A stretch of DNA of 64,000 nt from Ovis canadensis (taxonomy: Eukaryota; Chordata; Mammalia; Artiodactyla; Bovidae). Both the position numbers and the translations under genes were made by a program. Within the stretch, counting starts at the first letter, position 1; the number at the start of each line of letters is the position of its first letter. This document shows positions 42,592 through 54,765 of the stretch, piece by piece. The stretch is taken from the NCBI RefSeq assembly GCF_042477335.2, contig NC_091246.1:113241001-113305000 (forward strand), in the 5' to 3' direction. The notes beneath the pieces are model-generated. The model saw only the letters and a list, made by a program, of their open reading frames with translations, ran no database searches and was not told the origin of the DNA.

Positions 42592-43509
42592 GAGCACAAA
42601 TTAAGAACCAAAAAATCAAACATCACTACAATGATGGAATTTATCCTCTTCGGGTTTTCTGATATTCCCAATTTCCAATGGATTTTTTGGGGGGATTTTT
42701 TAGTCCTCTATCTGACCATCCTGATGTGCAATAGTGTCATTGTACTGATAACAAGAATTGACCCTACTCTCCAGACCCCCATGTGCTTTTTTCCTGAATC
42801 ACTTTTTCGTTTCAGAAATCTGTTACGTAACTGTCACTATCCCAAGAATGCTCACAGACCTAGTGAGCCAGAAAGGGCACATTTGTTTCATTGCCTGTGC
42901 TACCCAAACATGTTTGGTCCTTCTGTTTGGAGGTTTAGAGTGTCTCCTCCTGGCCGTGATGGCCTATGATTTTGATGTGGCCGTTTGTAACTCTCTTCAC
43001 TATGGTCTGATCATGAGCCCCCAGGTCTGTGTCCAGCTGGTCACTGCCGCCTGTGTCTGTGGAGTTCCTGTTGTAATGGGGCAAATATGGCAGGTTTCCT
43101 CTCTGCCCTTTTGTGGGTCTACCACAATTAATCATTTTTTTCTGTGACCTCCCCCCAGTATTCAAGCTTGCTGTGGGGACACATTTGTGAACGAAATAGC
43201 AGTATTCATCATGGTTCCATTTCTGTTGATTGGTGTCTCCTATGGCAAAATCATCTCCAACTTTCTGAAACCGTGATCTGCCAGCGGGAAGGGCTAAAGC
43301 CTTCTCCACTTGCTAGTCTCACCTCACAGTGGTGGTCTTATTCTACCACACAGCCTCTACCACCCATTTATAGCCCAAACTAAGTCAATCTGAAGAAACT
43401 GGGAAGCTGATCTCTTTTCTATACAGTTTGGATCCCAACATTGAATCCCATTATATTTACTCTGAGGAACAAATATACCACTGTAGCATTGAGAAAACAA
43501 CTAAGTAAA
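42592..43509 (+). pseudogene. Olfactory receptor pseudogene, OR10-like, copy 1
   Basis: Remnant of a seven-helix odorant receptor. It starts MEHKLRTKKSN with an N-glycosylation-type NIT and MEFILFGFSDIPN. Helix 1 reads MCNSVIVLI with Cys instead of the usual Gly before Asn. After LQTPM a frameshift (near 42788) moves the reading to the frame with PRMLTDL, MAYDFDVAVCN and LPFCGSTTINHFF. The MAYDRY signature has become MAYDFD. A stop (near 43145) follows INHFFL, and at least two more frame changes occur before the CSSH-like and LRNK ends. A typical OR has about 310 codons in one exon; the length is right but the frame is destroyed. The family call is by similarity to the better copy at 56.0 kb. 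Confidence 0.9.
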
Positions 43510-44154
43510 TTATCAACTTGACTTACAGAACTTACAGAAGCAATTATTTGTTTCTATGTTTCTCATGTAAATACATCAGAAAATATCTAGTTTATTTCTA
43601 TGTTCCTATAAAATGATAGTATCATCACTGCCATCTCAGATTATGTGAAAGGACCTTAGTTTCAAAGAGTTAAGGGTTTCTGGGTTATCAAAGCACACAT
43701 TATCTCCATGGCAATGATCTATTTTGAAGACCTATCTTTCCTCTCACTAGGATAGAGTGAGTTAAGAGATTTCTTTATTAATAAAATGATAGTTAACTGC
43801 TATATAACTAATGATTATGGTCATGCCCTGTAAGAAATTTGCTTGAAACTTCCCATTCCTTCAGGCATAATCACTGTCCTTTTCTGTACTTAATGATTGG
43901 ATTTAGATGATGAGAAAACAACAACCACATCCAAGCTGGTGGGAGTAGGGGAATTTGAGTGCTTTCTTGCAGTTTTTCCTTCTTTCTCTGTTTTGCAACT
44001 GTCCATATCCCTTTCAGAGTACAAACCCTGAAAGGATCCTTGTTACTTCAATGCTGATTGTTTTCTGGGGACGTCATTTCCTCCATCTTGTAGCTTCATG
44101 TTTTGCTTTTGTAGTGTCTTCTTAGTATAAGGAATATTAGGAATTTAAACTATA
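43510..44154. other. Non-coding interval
   Basis: No feature recognised. Confidence 0.5.
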
Positions 44155-44640
44155 AACTGCATTGGGTTGAATGTTGATCCTCTCAATATATGTCAGGTTA
44201 CAACCTGCAAACCTGAACTTATTAGGAAAATAAAAGCCTTTGCAGATTTAATTCAGTTAAGGACTTTGAAATAAGATTATCTTAATCTAAGGGAAGGGCA
44301 CTATATCCTATGATCAGTGTTCTTAGTTCTTATAAGGGGGGAAGAGAGATTAAGTTAAAAATAGAGATGCAGCGATACATAGAAGAGTATAATGTGAAGA
44401 TGGAGGAAGCAACCGGGAGGGACACATGACACAGCCATGAAGCAAAGGAGGCCAGGGATCACCGAAAGCTGAAAGAGGCAAGGAGTGACTATCCCTTTAG
44501 AGTCTGTGGAGGAAAACCCTGCCAGCACTGTGATTTGGGACGCTGGCTTTTAAAGAGGTGAGAAAGTTAACTTTTGTTCTTTAAACCACGCAATTTGTGA
44601 CAATTTGTTACAATAGATCCAGGAAAGCAATACACTGCGC
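44155..44640 (+). mobile_element. MLT1-like MaLR LTR, old
   Basis: The order GGTTGAATGTTGATCCTCTC, CTTTGCAGATTTAATTCAGT, ATGTGAAGATGGAGG, CTGAAAGAGGCAAGGAGTGA, CACTGTGATTTGGGACGCTG and TTTAAACCACGCAATTTGTG resembles MaLR LTRs of the MLT1 type. It is strongly diverged, as expected for a pre-ruminant insertion. Exact subfamily and borders are uncertain. Confidence 0.68.
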
Positions 44641-45589
44641 ATGCAGTCATTTTATTAAGGCGTTTTTATTCTAATCATCTGGAATAAATTCTGTGTCTTT
44701 TGGGAACAGTGATTTTAAAAATTAGATTTTTTTTTACTTTAAAAACTATATCAAGAAGACTCATAAAAATATTTGCCCAAGAATGATGGTTAATTGTGTT
44801 TGTTCAAGAATGTTTGTTAAAAGCTTTTTAATACTGCAAAAGAGAACACTAGCGAAGCAAAGGTAAGCTGTTCTCATTTGGAGCATAGTAGACACGGGTG
44901 CCAATTTACCATGTGATGCTGCACAGTCTCTCAAGACAATGTTTTAGAGCCACTCCAGTGAGGAAATCCCAAGTTTTTCAGGCATGTAAGTAAGCACATA
45001 AATACATGTATAAAACATAACTCTATTTTTGCAAAACAAAGGGAGATAGCATCCATATATTCATATAACATTTCACATGTGCACCTTTCTAGTTGGTGTG
45101 CATATATGTCAGCAATATCTGAATGTGTATTAGAAGAGAGAAAGGACTGCTTTACAGTGACAGGAGTTCAGAAAATGTCTGACTTATTTTTACTTTTTTT
45201 GGAATGTGGATTTATTAAAAAGAGTATAATATACATATGACAAAAATAATAAATTTTATTCAGAACGTAACTACATATGGAAGAAAATTACTGGATTTCT
45301 TCTTTTCTTATTGACTCCCAATATTTTACAGAATATTTAGCAGCTAACAGAGAAATGTCAATATCAGCCAAATAATCTTTGATATTTTAAAGAAATAACA
45401 CATTTTTAATGAACTAAACAGAATCAGAATATATAATATTTGATCATTTATTTTAAAAAAGGACTAAAATAGCTTTAATTATAGTTACAAATAGAGATAC
45501 GTTTAAGATTATGAAATGGATATATATGTACATAGGCACTATTGCATATGTATAATATACATTATATATCATATAAACATATATATTTC
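44641..45589. other. AT-rich non-coding interval
   Basis: No feature recognised. Confidence 0.5.
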
Positions 45590-45985
45590 AATATTCATTG
45601 GAAGGACTGATGCCGAAGCCAAAGTTAAACAGCTGACTCATTAGAAAAGACCCTGATGCTGGGAAAGATTGAAGGGAGAAGGAGAAGAGGGCATCAAGAG
45701 GAGGGAGGGGGATTCAGGATGGGGAACACGTGTATGCCTGTGGCAGATTCATGTTGATGTATGGCAAAACCAATACAATATTGTAAAGTTATTAACCTCC
45801 AATTAAAATAAATGAATTTATATTAAAAAAAAAAGAAGATGAGATGGCTGGATGGCATCATGGATTTAGTGGACATAAACTTAGGCAAACTCCAGAAGAT
45901 GGTGAGAAACAGGGTGGCCTGGAGTGCTGTAGTCCATAGGGATGTGAAGAGTTGGACACGGTTGGAAGACTGGACAACAACCACC
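45590..45985 (+). mobile_element. RTE-BovB LINE 3' end, sense, split by an L1 tail
   Basis: ATTCATTGGAAGGACTGATG to about 45697, then GAAGATGAGATGGCTGGATG to GTTGGACACGGTTGG. The centre is an inserted L1 3' end. A deletion of about 25 bp occurs near 45625. Confidence 0.88.
45698..45837 (+). mobile_element. L1 LINE 3' end with poly-A, inside BovB
   Basis: GAGGGAGGGGGATTCAGGAT to CCAATTAAAATAAATG and a run of A. Same block as at 4037 and 54612. Heavily 5'-truncated. Confidence 0.8.
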
Positions 45986-46330
45986 ACAAATATATATTTA
46001 TATATAGCTATACAAAAATAGAAAAATGACTGACTTCACTCTTTTCACAGAGAGAACATGAAACACACACACAACCCAGAAGCATATCTCACTTCAGTGA
46101 TAACATTAGTTCTTTGGGGATTTTTCTGTGTTCCCAATATCTGAGTGTTTCTTTTTGTAATATTTGCTTTTTAATGTGATTATACTGGTGAGAAGCAACG
46201 TCAATATTCTCATAAACAGAGTTGACCAGGCTCTCAAATTTCCATGTATCTTTTCCTCAGTAACTTTTCCTTTTTGGAAATCTGTTATGTATCTGTCACT
46301 CTTTCTAGAATATCCATAAACCTTCAGTCA

Positions 46331-46340
<10 letters not shown>

Positions 46341-46369
<29 letters not shown>
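46341..46369 (+). repeat. (AT)n microsatellite
   Basis: A run of about 14 AT units inside the OR pseudogene. Confidence 0.95.
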
Positions 46370-46376
<7 letters not shown>

Positions 46377-46805
46377 TTTTTTAAAGGAACTACAAAGATG
46401 TATTTTATTTGTATTCTTGGGGACACAGAATAGTTGGTCTTGACAGTTACGGCCTGTGACTGCTATGTGGCCAACTGTAACTTCCGCAGCTTCCCTTACT
46501 TATAAACCAGGAGCTCTGTATTCAGCTGATGATGCTTGGCTCTTAGATCAGTGGTGTTACAGCCAGGATAAGGCAAACATGCCAGATTTTCCCTCTGTCA
46601 TTTTCGGATCTAACTAAAGCTGGGCTGTGGCGATGTTTTTCTGAATGAGATGTCAGTCTCTATAGTTGTACTATTAGTGAATCGTTTGTCATGATCCCTT
46701 TTCAGTTGACACTCGGCTCCTACAGTAAAATCACTTCTCCATCCTATGTTGCCATCGGCAACGGAATGAGCCAAAGTTTTCTCCACCTGCTCACCTCACA
46801 CCACG

Positions 46806-47010
46806 CGTGTGAATTAAGTTGCTTCGGTTGTGTCCGACTCTCTGCTACCCTGTGGACCATAGCCGAGCCGGCTCTTGTGTCCATGAGATTCTCCAGGCAA
46901 GAACACTGGCATGCGCTGCTGTGCCTTTCTCCAGGGGATCTTCCCTACACAGAGATCAAACCTGTGTCTCTTATGTCTCTTTACCATTAGCGCCACCTGA
47001 GAAGCACCAT
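46806..47010 (-). mobile_element. Bov-tA SINE, antisense, in OR copy 2
   Basis: GAATTAAGTTGCTTCGGTTG tail, GCGCCACCTGAGAAGC head. It separates helix 6 from helix 7 coding remnants. Confidence 0.92.
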
Positions 47011-47449
47011 AGTTGAGCCTTTATTTTGTGGACCCAGAACCGTTACGTATTTATGACACGATTCCAACATTTTTACAGGAAATATTTTTTTTCTCCTTTC
47101 TATACTGTGCTACCCTGATGTTTAATCCCATGATATATACTCTGAGGAACAAGGATGTCATGACAGCTTTGAGAAAATGACTGCCTTAATGTTTAACATC
47201 TTATCCACTGCTTTGAGCTAGTGATCTTTTCCCCACTTAGTTCTACAGTGTCTTAATCAGACATTATTTGGAATTTTGCTTCCTACATTAATATAAGTTG
47301 ATTATCCTCATGATCCTGCTGTTTTATGCTTGACTTTCTGATATCACGATTATCTCCCTAGTGTTTGTATTTATAAGAAATTAATTTTTTGCTGGTCTCA
47401 TATTTAATGGAGTAGTCTCTGTCAGTAAAAATTCACTGCTTATTTGATT

Positions 47450-47693
47450 TGTTGTTGTTGTTCAGTTGGTAAGTCATGTCCAACTCTGTATCTTCATGGA
47501 CCACAGCATGCCAGACTCCTCAGTCCTCCACTGTCTCTCGGAATTTGCTCAGATTCATGTCCATTGAGTCAGTGACACTATTAATATCCAACCGTCTCAT
47601 CCTCTGCTGTCTCCTCCTTTTTGCCTTCATCTTTGCTAGCATCAGGGTCTTTTACATTGAGTTGGCTCTCTGTATCAGGTGGCCAAAGTACTA
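47450..47693 (-). mobile_element. RTE-BovB LINE 3' end, antisense, short
   Basis: (TTG)n TTCAGTTGGTAAGTCATG to CAGGTGGCCAAAGTAC, about 244 bp. Confidence 0.9.
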
Positions 47694-48364
47694 AAACAAT
47701 ATAGTATATTTTGTCTATCAATTGGCCTCATGATATTTTTATTCAAAATTCATAATGTATATTCTAATTTGTCTCCCTCTGTATTTTTATAATTTACTTA
47801 AAATCAAAAGATTTCAGCTAGCAAAGATTACTGCATATGGAAAGTTTTAGAAAATACTTGTTGAATGACTATAGAACATGGGCATACTTGAATAAGCAAA
47901 AGTTCATACTGCAGAAAATGTAGAAAAGATGGTCTTTTAATAAATGATATTAATTTAAATATATATAAAGATGCAAAAAAAGAGAGTTGACCCTCACTTC
48001 ACAAAATTTATTTTAAAATGTAATCTCAGAAAATTTGTAAACTTAAGTAAAAATGCATAACAATGAGTCTTTACCAGGATAATGTTTATTAACTTCATGA
48101 CGTTTTCTTCATGCAAGAAGAGTATTTTTGATAAAATTATTAGTCATAATGTAAACATTAATCAGTTGAACTTCCTGGACTAAGAAATACTGCTATGCAG
48201 AGTGAAAATTTTCAATATAAAAATTTTAAATACACTATAGTTAAAGGAGTGCTCTAAATCAAAAGCATCAAAAATTCAGGAGAAAAATTAACAATAGACT
48301 TAAAGCTGCATTTCACAAGATAGGATAATCTAAATGCCAAGAAAAAAGGAGAAAATAACTCATT
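47694..48364. other. Interval with weak L1 signal at its right end
   Basis: AT-rich DNA. From about 48240 (AAATCAAAAGCATCAAAAAT) it may be L1 ORF2, because it joins an L1 fragment at 48874 once the BovB is removed. The rest is unrecognised. Confidence 0.45.
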
Positions 48365-48862
48365 CACTTCAGTTCAGTCGCTCAGTTGTGTCCGACTCTT
48401 TGCGACCCCATGAATTGCAGCACGCCAGGCCTCCCTGTCCATCACCAACTCCCAGAGTTCACTCAGACTCACGTCCATCGAGTCAGTGATGCCATCCAGC
48501 TATCTCATCTTGGGTCGTCCCCTTATCCTCCTGCCCCCAATTCCTCCCAGCATCAGAGTCTTTTCCAATGAGTCAACTCTTCACATGAGGTGGCCAAAAT
48601 ATTGGAGTTCCAGCTTTAGCATCATTCCTTCCAAAGAAATCTCAGGGCTGATCTCCTTCAGAATGGACTGGTTGCATCTTCTTGCAGTCCAAGGGACTGT
48701 CAAGAGTCTTCTCCAACACCACAGTTCAAAACCATCAATTCTTCGGCGCTCAGCCGTCTTCACAGTCCAACTCTCACATCCATACATGACCACAGGAAAA
48801 ACCATAGCCTTGACTAGACGGACCTTAGTCAGCAAAGTAATGTCTCTGCTTTTGAATATGCT
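48365..48862 (-). mobile_element. RTE-BovB LINE 3' end, antisense, with target duplication
   Basis: CACTTCAGTTCAGTCGCTCA to GCTTTTGAATATGCT. AATAACTCATT flanks it on both sides (48354-48364 and 48863-48873), a perfect 11-bp duplication. On the minus strand the ESWTVKTAERRRIDGFELW block is open for 84 codons only. Confidence 0.97.
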
Positions 48863-48873
48863 AATAACTCATT

Positions 48874-49140
48874 AGCAACCAGTAAATGCAAATTAAAACC
48901 AAATGAAATCTATGACGCATTCATTACAGGGATGAAATAAATAAAAAGACTCACTCTATCACGTACGTAAAAGATGTGGAGTAATGAAAGCTCTTGCCTG
49001 GTGCTGGTATGTGAATTGTACACCATATTAGCCTTCATGAAGAAAACCTTACCCTTAACCATGTACCAGAAGAAATGTGTACACATGCGTGCCAAGGGAT
49101 GCATCTGAGAATGCTCATTTTACATCACTCATAATGTCAA
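48874..49140 (+). mobile_element. Old L1 LINE ORF2 end fragment
   Basis: GTAAATGCAAATTAAAACC, AAGATGTGGAGTAATG and AGAAATGTGTACACATGCG follow the order of an old L1 near the 3' end of ORF2. Confidence 0.65.
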
Positions 49141-50453
49141 GTCTTTATCAAACTAGAATTATATGTAATTGTGATAATTTCACACAGAGGAAAATCAAGG
49201 AGTTATAGAAATGAATAAAATGCAATTACATACAGCATGGATTAAGCATGTTTTTAAGCAAACCAAATCATAATCATATGTACATATCCTTTTTGTTAAG
49301 CTAAAAAGCCATATTTAGAACACCATTTATCATATGCATATACATAATTCCCCCTATTTCTTAAATTTTATTTAATGAGCATATTCTATCATGGAAAAAA
49401 GTTATTATGCTTTCTTAGTTTTGGCTATGCTTCTATTTTTTTCCTGAAACTTATTCAGAAAAATGAATTACCTTTTATTATAAAAAAGTAGTAATCAAGC
49501 AACAAAAATATGATTCAAGACTGCTGATGCCACTGAATTGCTTCAAAAAATAAATTAACATCTTTATAAAAGGACATACTTAAAGCCAAGTTTAATTTTC
49601 CAACCTCTAAAACAACAAGAGCAACAAAATAACTTTCATTTGTGTTTAAGAGGCACTGGGTCACAACAAGCCAGTCTAGTTTCAAGCACTAGACATTTTT
49701 GATAAATTATAGAACATATTTTAAAGGTATCATATAACTGTGGGAGAAAAAAAATAGATGACAATATTGAAAACAAGGTTCGTTAAGTCATAAAATATTC
49801 ACACTTTTTCAAGCCACTTTGTTGCAGTATCATGTTACTGCATATCTTAGTGTGTGTGCATGCTTACTGATTAATTCAGAGGATGATCACAATTGTAATA
49901 TTGGTCAATTGGATATTCCTCTCCACACATACACAACGCATAGGAAAATGTCTCAGAGTTTTTACTACTGTATCATTGTTCAGATTACAATTAACTTTTT
50001 TTTTTAAACAGATGAAGCTGTTGTCTGTGTGTTGAAAGAATACTTTTCTTCTGTGAATTGTTAATTCATCTGTTTTACCCATTTTTAAAATTTATACTTT
50101 GGACTTTTCCTCTGTATTAAAAATCGAGCCAAGATTACTTTATTTGAAATGAGTTGTAACAATTTTCCCCTTATATTAATCATATTTGATACTTATGGGG
50201 CTTGCTACTTTTTATCATCTAGAATCATTTATTTTTACACAGTGTGTGTGTGTGTGTCCTGCATTCTAAATTTTAATGAGTTAAACTCGCTTTACTTCAA
50301 AATTATAAAACACATTTCTTAGAATACTTTCATCATTTCACTCTAAAATATACAAAATTGTGTATCATTTGGAGTTTATCCTGCTGTGGGATAGTTATCA
50401 AAAATACATATACTGTTTGTTTTTTTTCCCCTCTAAGCCTGCCCAGTTGTCCA
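49141..50453. other. AT-rich non-coding interval
   Basis: No family recognised. A short GT run lies at about 50242-50258. Confidence 0.5.
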
Positions 50454-50470
50454 AATAACAGTTATTTTTA

Positions 50471-50694
50471 TTTTTATTATTTTTATTATTATTATTATTT
50501 TATTTCTTTATTTTTTAAAATTTTACTTTACAATACTGTATTGCTTTTGCCATACATCAACATGAATCCGCCACGGGTGTACATGAGTTTCCCAATCCTG
50601 ACTGCCCCTCCCACCTCCCTCCCCATACCATCTCTCTAGGTTCGATGCAGGATACAGGATGCTTGGGGCTGGTGCACTGGGATGACCCAGAGAG
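50471..50694 (-). mobile_element. L1 LINE 3' end, antisense, young
   Basis: T-rich side on the left, then CAATACTGTATTGCTTTTGC, CAACATGAATCCGCCACGGG and CTGGGGCTGG-like DNA. AATAACAGTTATTTTTA is present on both sides (50454-50470 and 50695-50711), a 17-bp perfect target duplication. 224 bp, strongly 5'-truncated. Confidence 0.95.
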
Positions 50695-50832
50695 AATAAC
50701 AGTTATTTTTAAATGCGCACGCTTTTCCAATTTGGTAGGCTATTACAAATTTTCATGTATATTTGAGCCTTTTCTGGAATTTCTATTCTATTCCAGTAGA
50801 AGGCTTCTTTATTTACGCATGATACTGCGCTG

Positions 50833-50957
50833 AGCTGTGCTCAGTCGCTCAGCTGTGTCGGACTCTGTCAGAGCCATGGACGATAGCCCGCCAGGCTTCC
50901 CTGGCCTCTCCTGCCTTAGTAGGCAGATTCTTTACCACTGAGCCACCCGAGAAGCCC
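50833..50957 (-). mobile_element. Bov-tA SINE, antisense, internally deleted
   Basis: GTGCTCAGTCGCTCAGCTGT tail, ACTGAGCCACCCGAGAAGCC head, with most of the BovA body missing. Flanks GCATGATACTG and GCATAATACTG fit a target duplication. Confidence 0.93.
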
Positions 50958-51286
50958 ATGCATAATACTGACTCTGCGGGTCACGAGGTCTTGTAACTCC
51001 TTCCCAGCACTAGCTATTCCTTGGATGAGCTCCTGCAGGAGCTCAGCCTGGCTGGCCTCTCGCTCCCCTTCTGTCCTCATCACATCCGGTCCCCGTGAGA
51101 AGCCTGTCCCACCACCCACTACTCACGGGCCTTCTGTGATCTTTGCCCTGAGGCTCCTGATGCTTTTAAATTAACGTTCCAAATCATTCACACTGTCACA
51201 TTACTATATGTGTTCCTTCTTGTAGATATTTTCTCTTCATAATCATAAACCTTAAGAAATCACTATTTAATAAATAATTGGAACCA
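50958..51286. other. Non-coding interval between SINEs
   Basis: The left 170 bases are GC-richer; a minus-strand frame here has no known resemblance. Confidence 0.45.
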
Positions 51287-51422
51287 ATATGGAGAAGGAA
51301 ATGACAACCCACTCTAATATTCTTGCCTGGAAAATCCTGTGGACGGAGGAACCTGGTGGGCTGCCGTCTATGGGGTCGCACAGCATCAGACACGACTGAA
51401 GCGACTTAGCAGCAGCAGCAGC
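51287..51422 (+). mobile_element. BovA-type SINE, sense
   Basis: GGAGAAGGAAATGACAACCC to an (AGC)n tail. Flanks GGAACCAATAT and GGAAACAATAT fit a duplication with one mismatch. Confidence 0.94.
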
Positions 51423-51950
51423 AGGAAACAATATCCAATTTCGGGGGTCATGAGAAACTGGCTCTAAGCCAAAATTTTTAAACAATCTTTATGTTGCAGA
51501 AATTTCTCCACATTTAAAACGTATAACTCACAAACTTTTTGCTTAGCATCTTTCCCATGATCTTAGCTGGACTTATTCCAGATTCTCATTTTATTGTAAC
51601 TAGAGTCTGAAGGTATTCACATCTTGAGCATGTAAAATAAATTTGGGGAAAATTGGTGGCAGGCTGCAAAAGAGAGGAAAAATTTTCTCCTACTATGATT
51701 AACCTTAGGTTAAATTTTTAAATTTGATGTATGTTTAATTTTGATGAATGTTCATCAGCTAAATCTCAGGCTGCTTGAGAAATTGATAACACATTAATTT
51801 TGCACATATTTACCATCAGAATATGTATTGTAACTATTACACAGATCTGTCCTCTAACTAGGAATCAAGGAACATATCATACAGAGGCTCTGCATAATGC
51901 ATTCATAACAGTTAAGGTAAGAATTTAATGTGTGTCTATTTGATCGACCC
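51423..51950. other. AT-rich non-coding interval
   Basis: No feature recognised. Confidence 0.5.
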
Positions 51951-51960
51951 AAATAATATT

Positions 51961-51964
<4 letters not shown>

Positions 51965-52008
<44 letters not shown>
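51965..52008 (+). repeat. (GT)n microsatellite at the SINE tail
   Basis: About 20 GT units directly next to the tail of the antisense SINE. A Val-Cys-rich frame starting here is repeat translation. Confidence 0.97.
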
Positions 52009-52010
<2 letters not shown>

Positions 52011-52226
52011 CCGTGTTCAGTCATGTCCGACTCTGTAGCCCTCCAGGATCCTCTGTCTATGGAATTCTCCTGGCAAGGATTCTGGAGTGGGTTGACATCT
52101 CCTACTCCATGTGAATTTCACAACCCAGGTTTCAAATCTGTGTCTCTTGCATCTCCTGCATTGGCCTCTTGCATCTCTTGCACTGGCAGGCCATTTCTTT
52201 ACCAACTGTACCACCTGGGGAGCCCA
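52009..52226 (-). mobile_element. Bov-tA SINE, antisense
   Basis: TTCAGTCATGTCCGACTCTG tail, ACCACCTGGGGAGCCC head. AAATAATATT flanks the SINE plus microsatellite (51951-51960 and 52228-52237), so the GT run arose from the tail after insertion. Confidence 0.94.
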
Positions 52227-52239
52227 CAAATAATATTAG

Positions 52240-54611
52240 TACCCTGTTCACATCTAAGAAATAAAATGCTCTGTGTCCTCTTCCTTGGAGAGGCAGAAGA
52301 AAAAAACATTCTGAGTGGAGTGAGAACTATCTGGGAAAAATTTAAAAAAAATACAACAAATCAGAAAATTCAGAAAGTGATGATTTTAATTAGAAATTTA
52401 AATGTGCCAGGTGGCAGAGATCCCTTGGGTAGAGATAACTACTTTTATTTAAGAGCACTTTATGTTTAGAAATAATAGAATATTTAAAGGCCAATTGAAT
52501 TACTTTGATGAAACAAGTAATTTCACTTACAGTAAATATTCAGAGTCTCTTTAATGAGAAAAATTAGCAACATTTTAAGTAAGAAAGGTAAATATGAAAA
52601 TGAAAGTAAGGCTTAATTCTTATTTTAAATTTAAAGTTAATCATGTACACAGGTTTTTAATGTGTAAATTATTAATTTTACACATGGTAGCAAAATTTTT
52701 GTTCATTAAAGCAACTTCTATATATTTATTATTCTATTAGATAAAATTTACAATCAAATAATGATAATAAATAATGGTGTTAAGTCACTTTGAAATGCCA
52801 AAAAATATAATAGCTCAAATCTAGGTATAGATAATATTAAAGAAACTTCATTTGAGCCCACATATTGTAACAAAAAAGGTTACATATGTCTATTCAGTTT
52901 GATATTATAATAAGAGATTTAAAGTAAAGTAATACATAAAATAAAATTTTAACCATTGGGGAATTCAAAGAACAATTATTTAAAAAAATATAGAATTCAG
53001 GATTTATAAAATAATAAAGATAGCTTTAGCTTCAACAATGTTTTTAAATTATTTTCAAGGATTGAATTACCAATTTTTATCAAATATACAAATATACTTG
53101 AAGTACACCTTGTTTTACTCTTGAGAAATTCAAACTCAAATCTTACCTATTTCATGTTATACAAGATTTCATCACCAAAATGACATATCTGTACAATTAG
53201 AAATTATACTTTATATAGCACTGGAAAGAATTTTATTAAGGTAATGAGTGAAATACTAAATGATTTTATTCATAAAAATGATAAAGATTACAGTTCTTTT
53301 GTATATTAATCTTTTCCTCTCTTTTAAGACTGACAATTTTAAATTAAAAGTGTCTGTTCCTTTACTCAATTTCAGAGTCAAATAATGAACACTATATTAA
53401 GTAAACAAGCATTTTCTAAGATCTATATTGCTTTCAAGTAGGAAAACTAGGACTATTTTCCTAGATCTCAGTCCTTAGATCCTAGATCATGTAATATCAG
53501 TGGGAAAGAAAAATGGTGTATGAAAGGAATGAGCCAAATTGCAGCACTGTGTGCTACAAAGTCATGGGTGCTCTCCCTTTTGGTTCTACAGAGTGGAGGT
53601 GATAATATTATTAAATTATTGGCAGAAAATTCATAGAGAATTCACATCTAAGAGTCTGGGATTTTTATAACACTGTGATGATTGTTTTAATATCTTATTT
53701 CACTCCCACATTAACCATGTGATACCAAGCAAAGTAAATTAGAGAGCAGTTTTTCATACTGTTTAAAGCAAAGAGTGAAATTTAGAAGAATAAAATTTCG
53801 CTTTTAATAAAAACAATAATAGCTAGCTTTCAAATAGATTTTCTATGAATGCCAAAACAACTTTAAGTTTCTTTACATGTATCAAATGAATGAATTTGTA
53901 TAGCAATCCTAACTGTTGGTACAAGTGTTAGTCAGTTTTGCAGCCCAGGGATCTATGGCACAGGAGATTAAGCACTTTGCATTGTCACACAGCTGGCAAG
54001 TGAAGCCACGATTCGATTGCAGGCCATCTTGTCAGGATTGTATTTTTCATTCATGACACTATGTTTAGACTATGCTTGCATGGAAAACCTTGAAACATAA
54101 AGGGTGGGGAAATGAGAAGCAGGGCTGGGACTCATGGTGAGTCAAGTGATGCCTGGAGTGTAATATTTAAGGAGGCAGTCACTTTAACAATGGTGCAATG
54201 CAGAGTCAGCCCTGAAGCTGAGTGTGTGCTCTGAGATTCTGTACCAGAGGAGTCTCATTCCTTATTTAGGTAAGACCATATTCTACTACTGGCTCTGATG
54301 AAAGGAAAAAAATGGAAAAAAATTATCATCAGTGAGTAACTCACTAACTCTACCAAAAAGAGTTTTTCTAGGGAGTGTGTTACAACCTTGGCAACTAAAG
54401 ATTTAAGAACATTATACCGTATTAATAATTATAATTACAGGACCATAATTTATACATAAACAATTAAAACTGATAGGTAATTTTATCAACAATTAATATT
54501 TAATTATCTCAAATAAGAAAGCAAACAGAAAATTTAAACAATTACTTAATATAACAGATGATAAATAATGGAGTTAGGATTCAAACTTAAGTATGATTTA
54601 AAAAATACGCA
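52240..54611. other. Long AT-rich interval
   Basis: No gene, repeat family or clear motif recognised over 2.4 kb. Very low GC; no long open frame. Confidence 0.55.
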
Positions 54612-54765
54612 CTCAGAGAGATGGTATGGGGAGGGAGGTGGGAGGGGGGTTCAGGATTGGGAAAACATGTACACCTGTGGCAGATTCATGCTGATGTATG
54701 GCAAAACCAATACAATATTGTAAAGTAAAAAAAATAATAATAATAAAATATGAAAAAACACACTG
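54612..54765 (+). mobile_element. L1 LINE 3' end, sense
   Basis: GATGGTATGGGGAGGGAGG to GCAAAACCAATACAATATTG and an A-rich (AAT)n tail. Strongly 5'-truncated. Confidence 0.85.

Larger units (their letters stand above)
46055..47180 (+). pseudogene. Olfactory receptor pseudogene, copy 2, shattered
   Basis: DNA in OR order but with no usable frame. Traces of the helix 2 region (CTGTTATGTATCTGTCACTC), of the MAYDRYVAIC region (GCCTGTGACTGCTATGTGGCC), of LPFCGSN (near 46600), of the SYSKITS region (46720) and of the PMIYTLRNKDVMTALRK end (47128-47180) can be read. An AT microsatellite has expanded in the helix 2-3 part (about 46341-46369), and a Bov-tA SINE splits the helix 6 region after HLLTSHHA. 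Only these landmarks support the call; the start codon is not identifiable. Confidence 0.85.

Noticed and set aside
51969-52469. 166-codon frame starting with Val-Cys repeats
   Set aside because: It begins in a GT microsatellite, runs through an antisense SINE and then random DNA.
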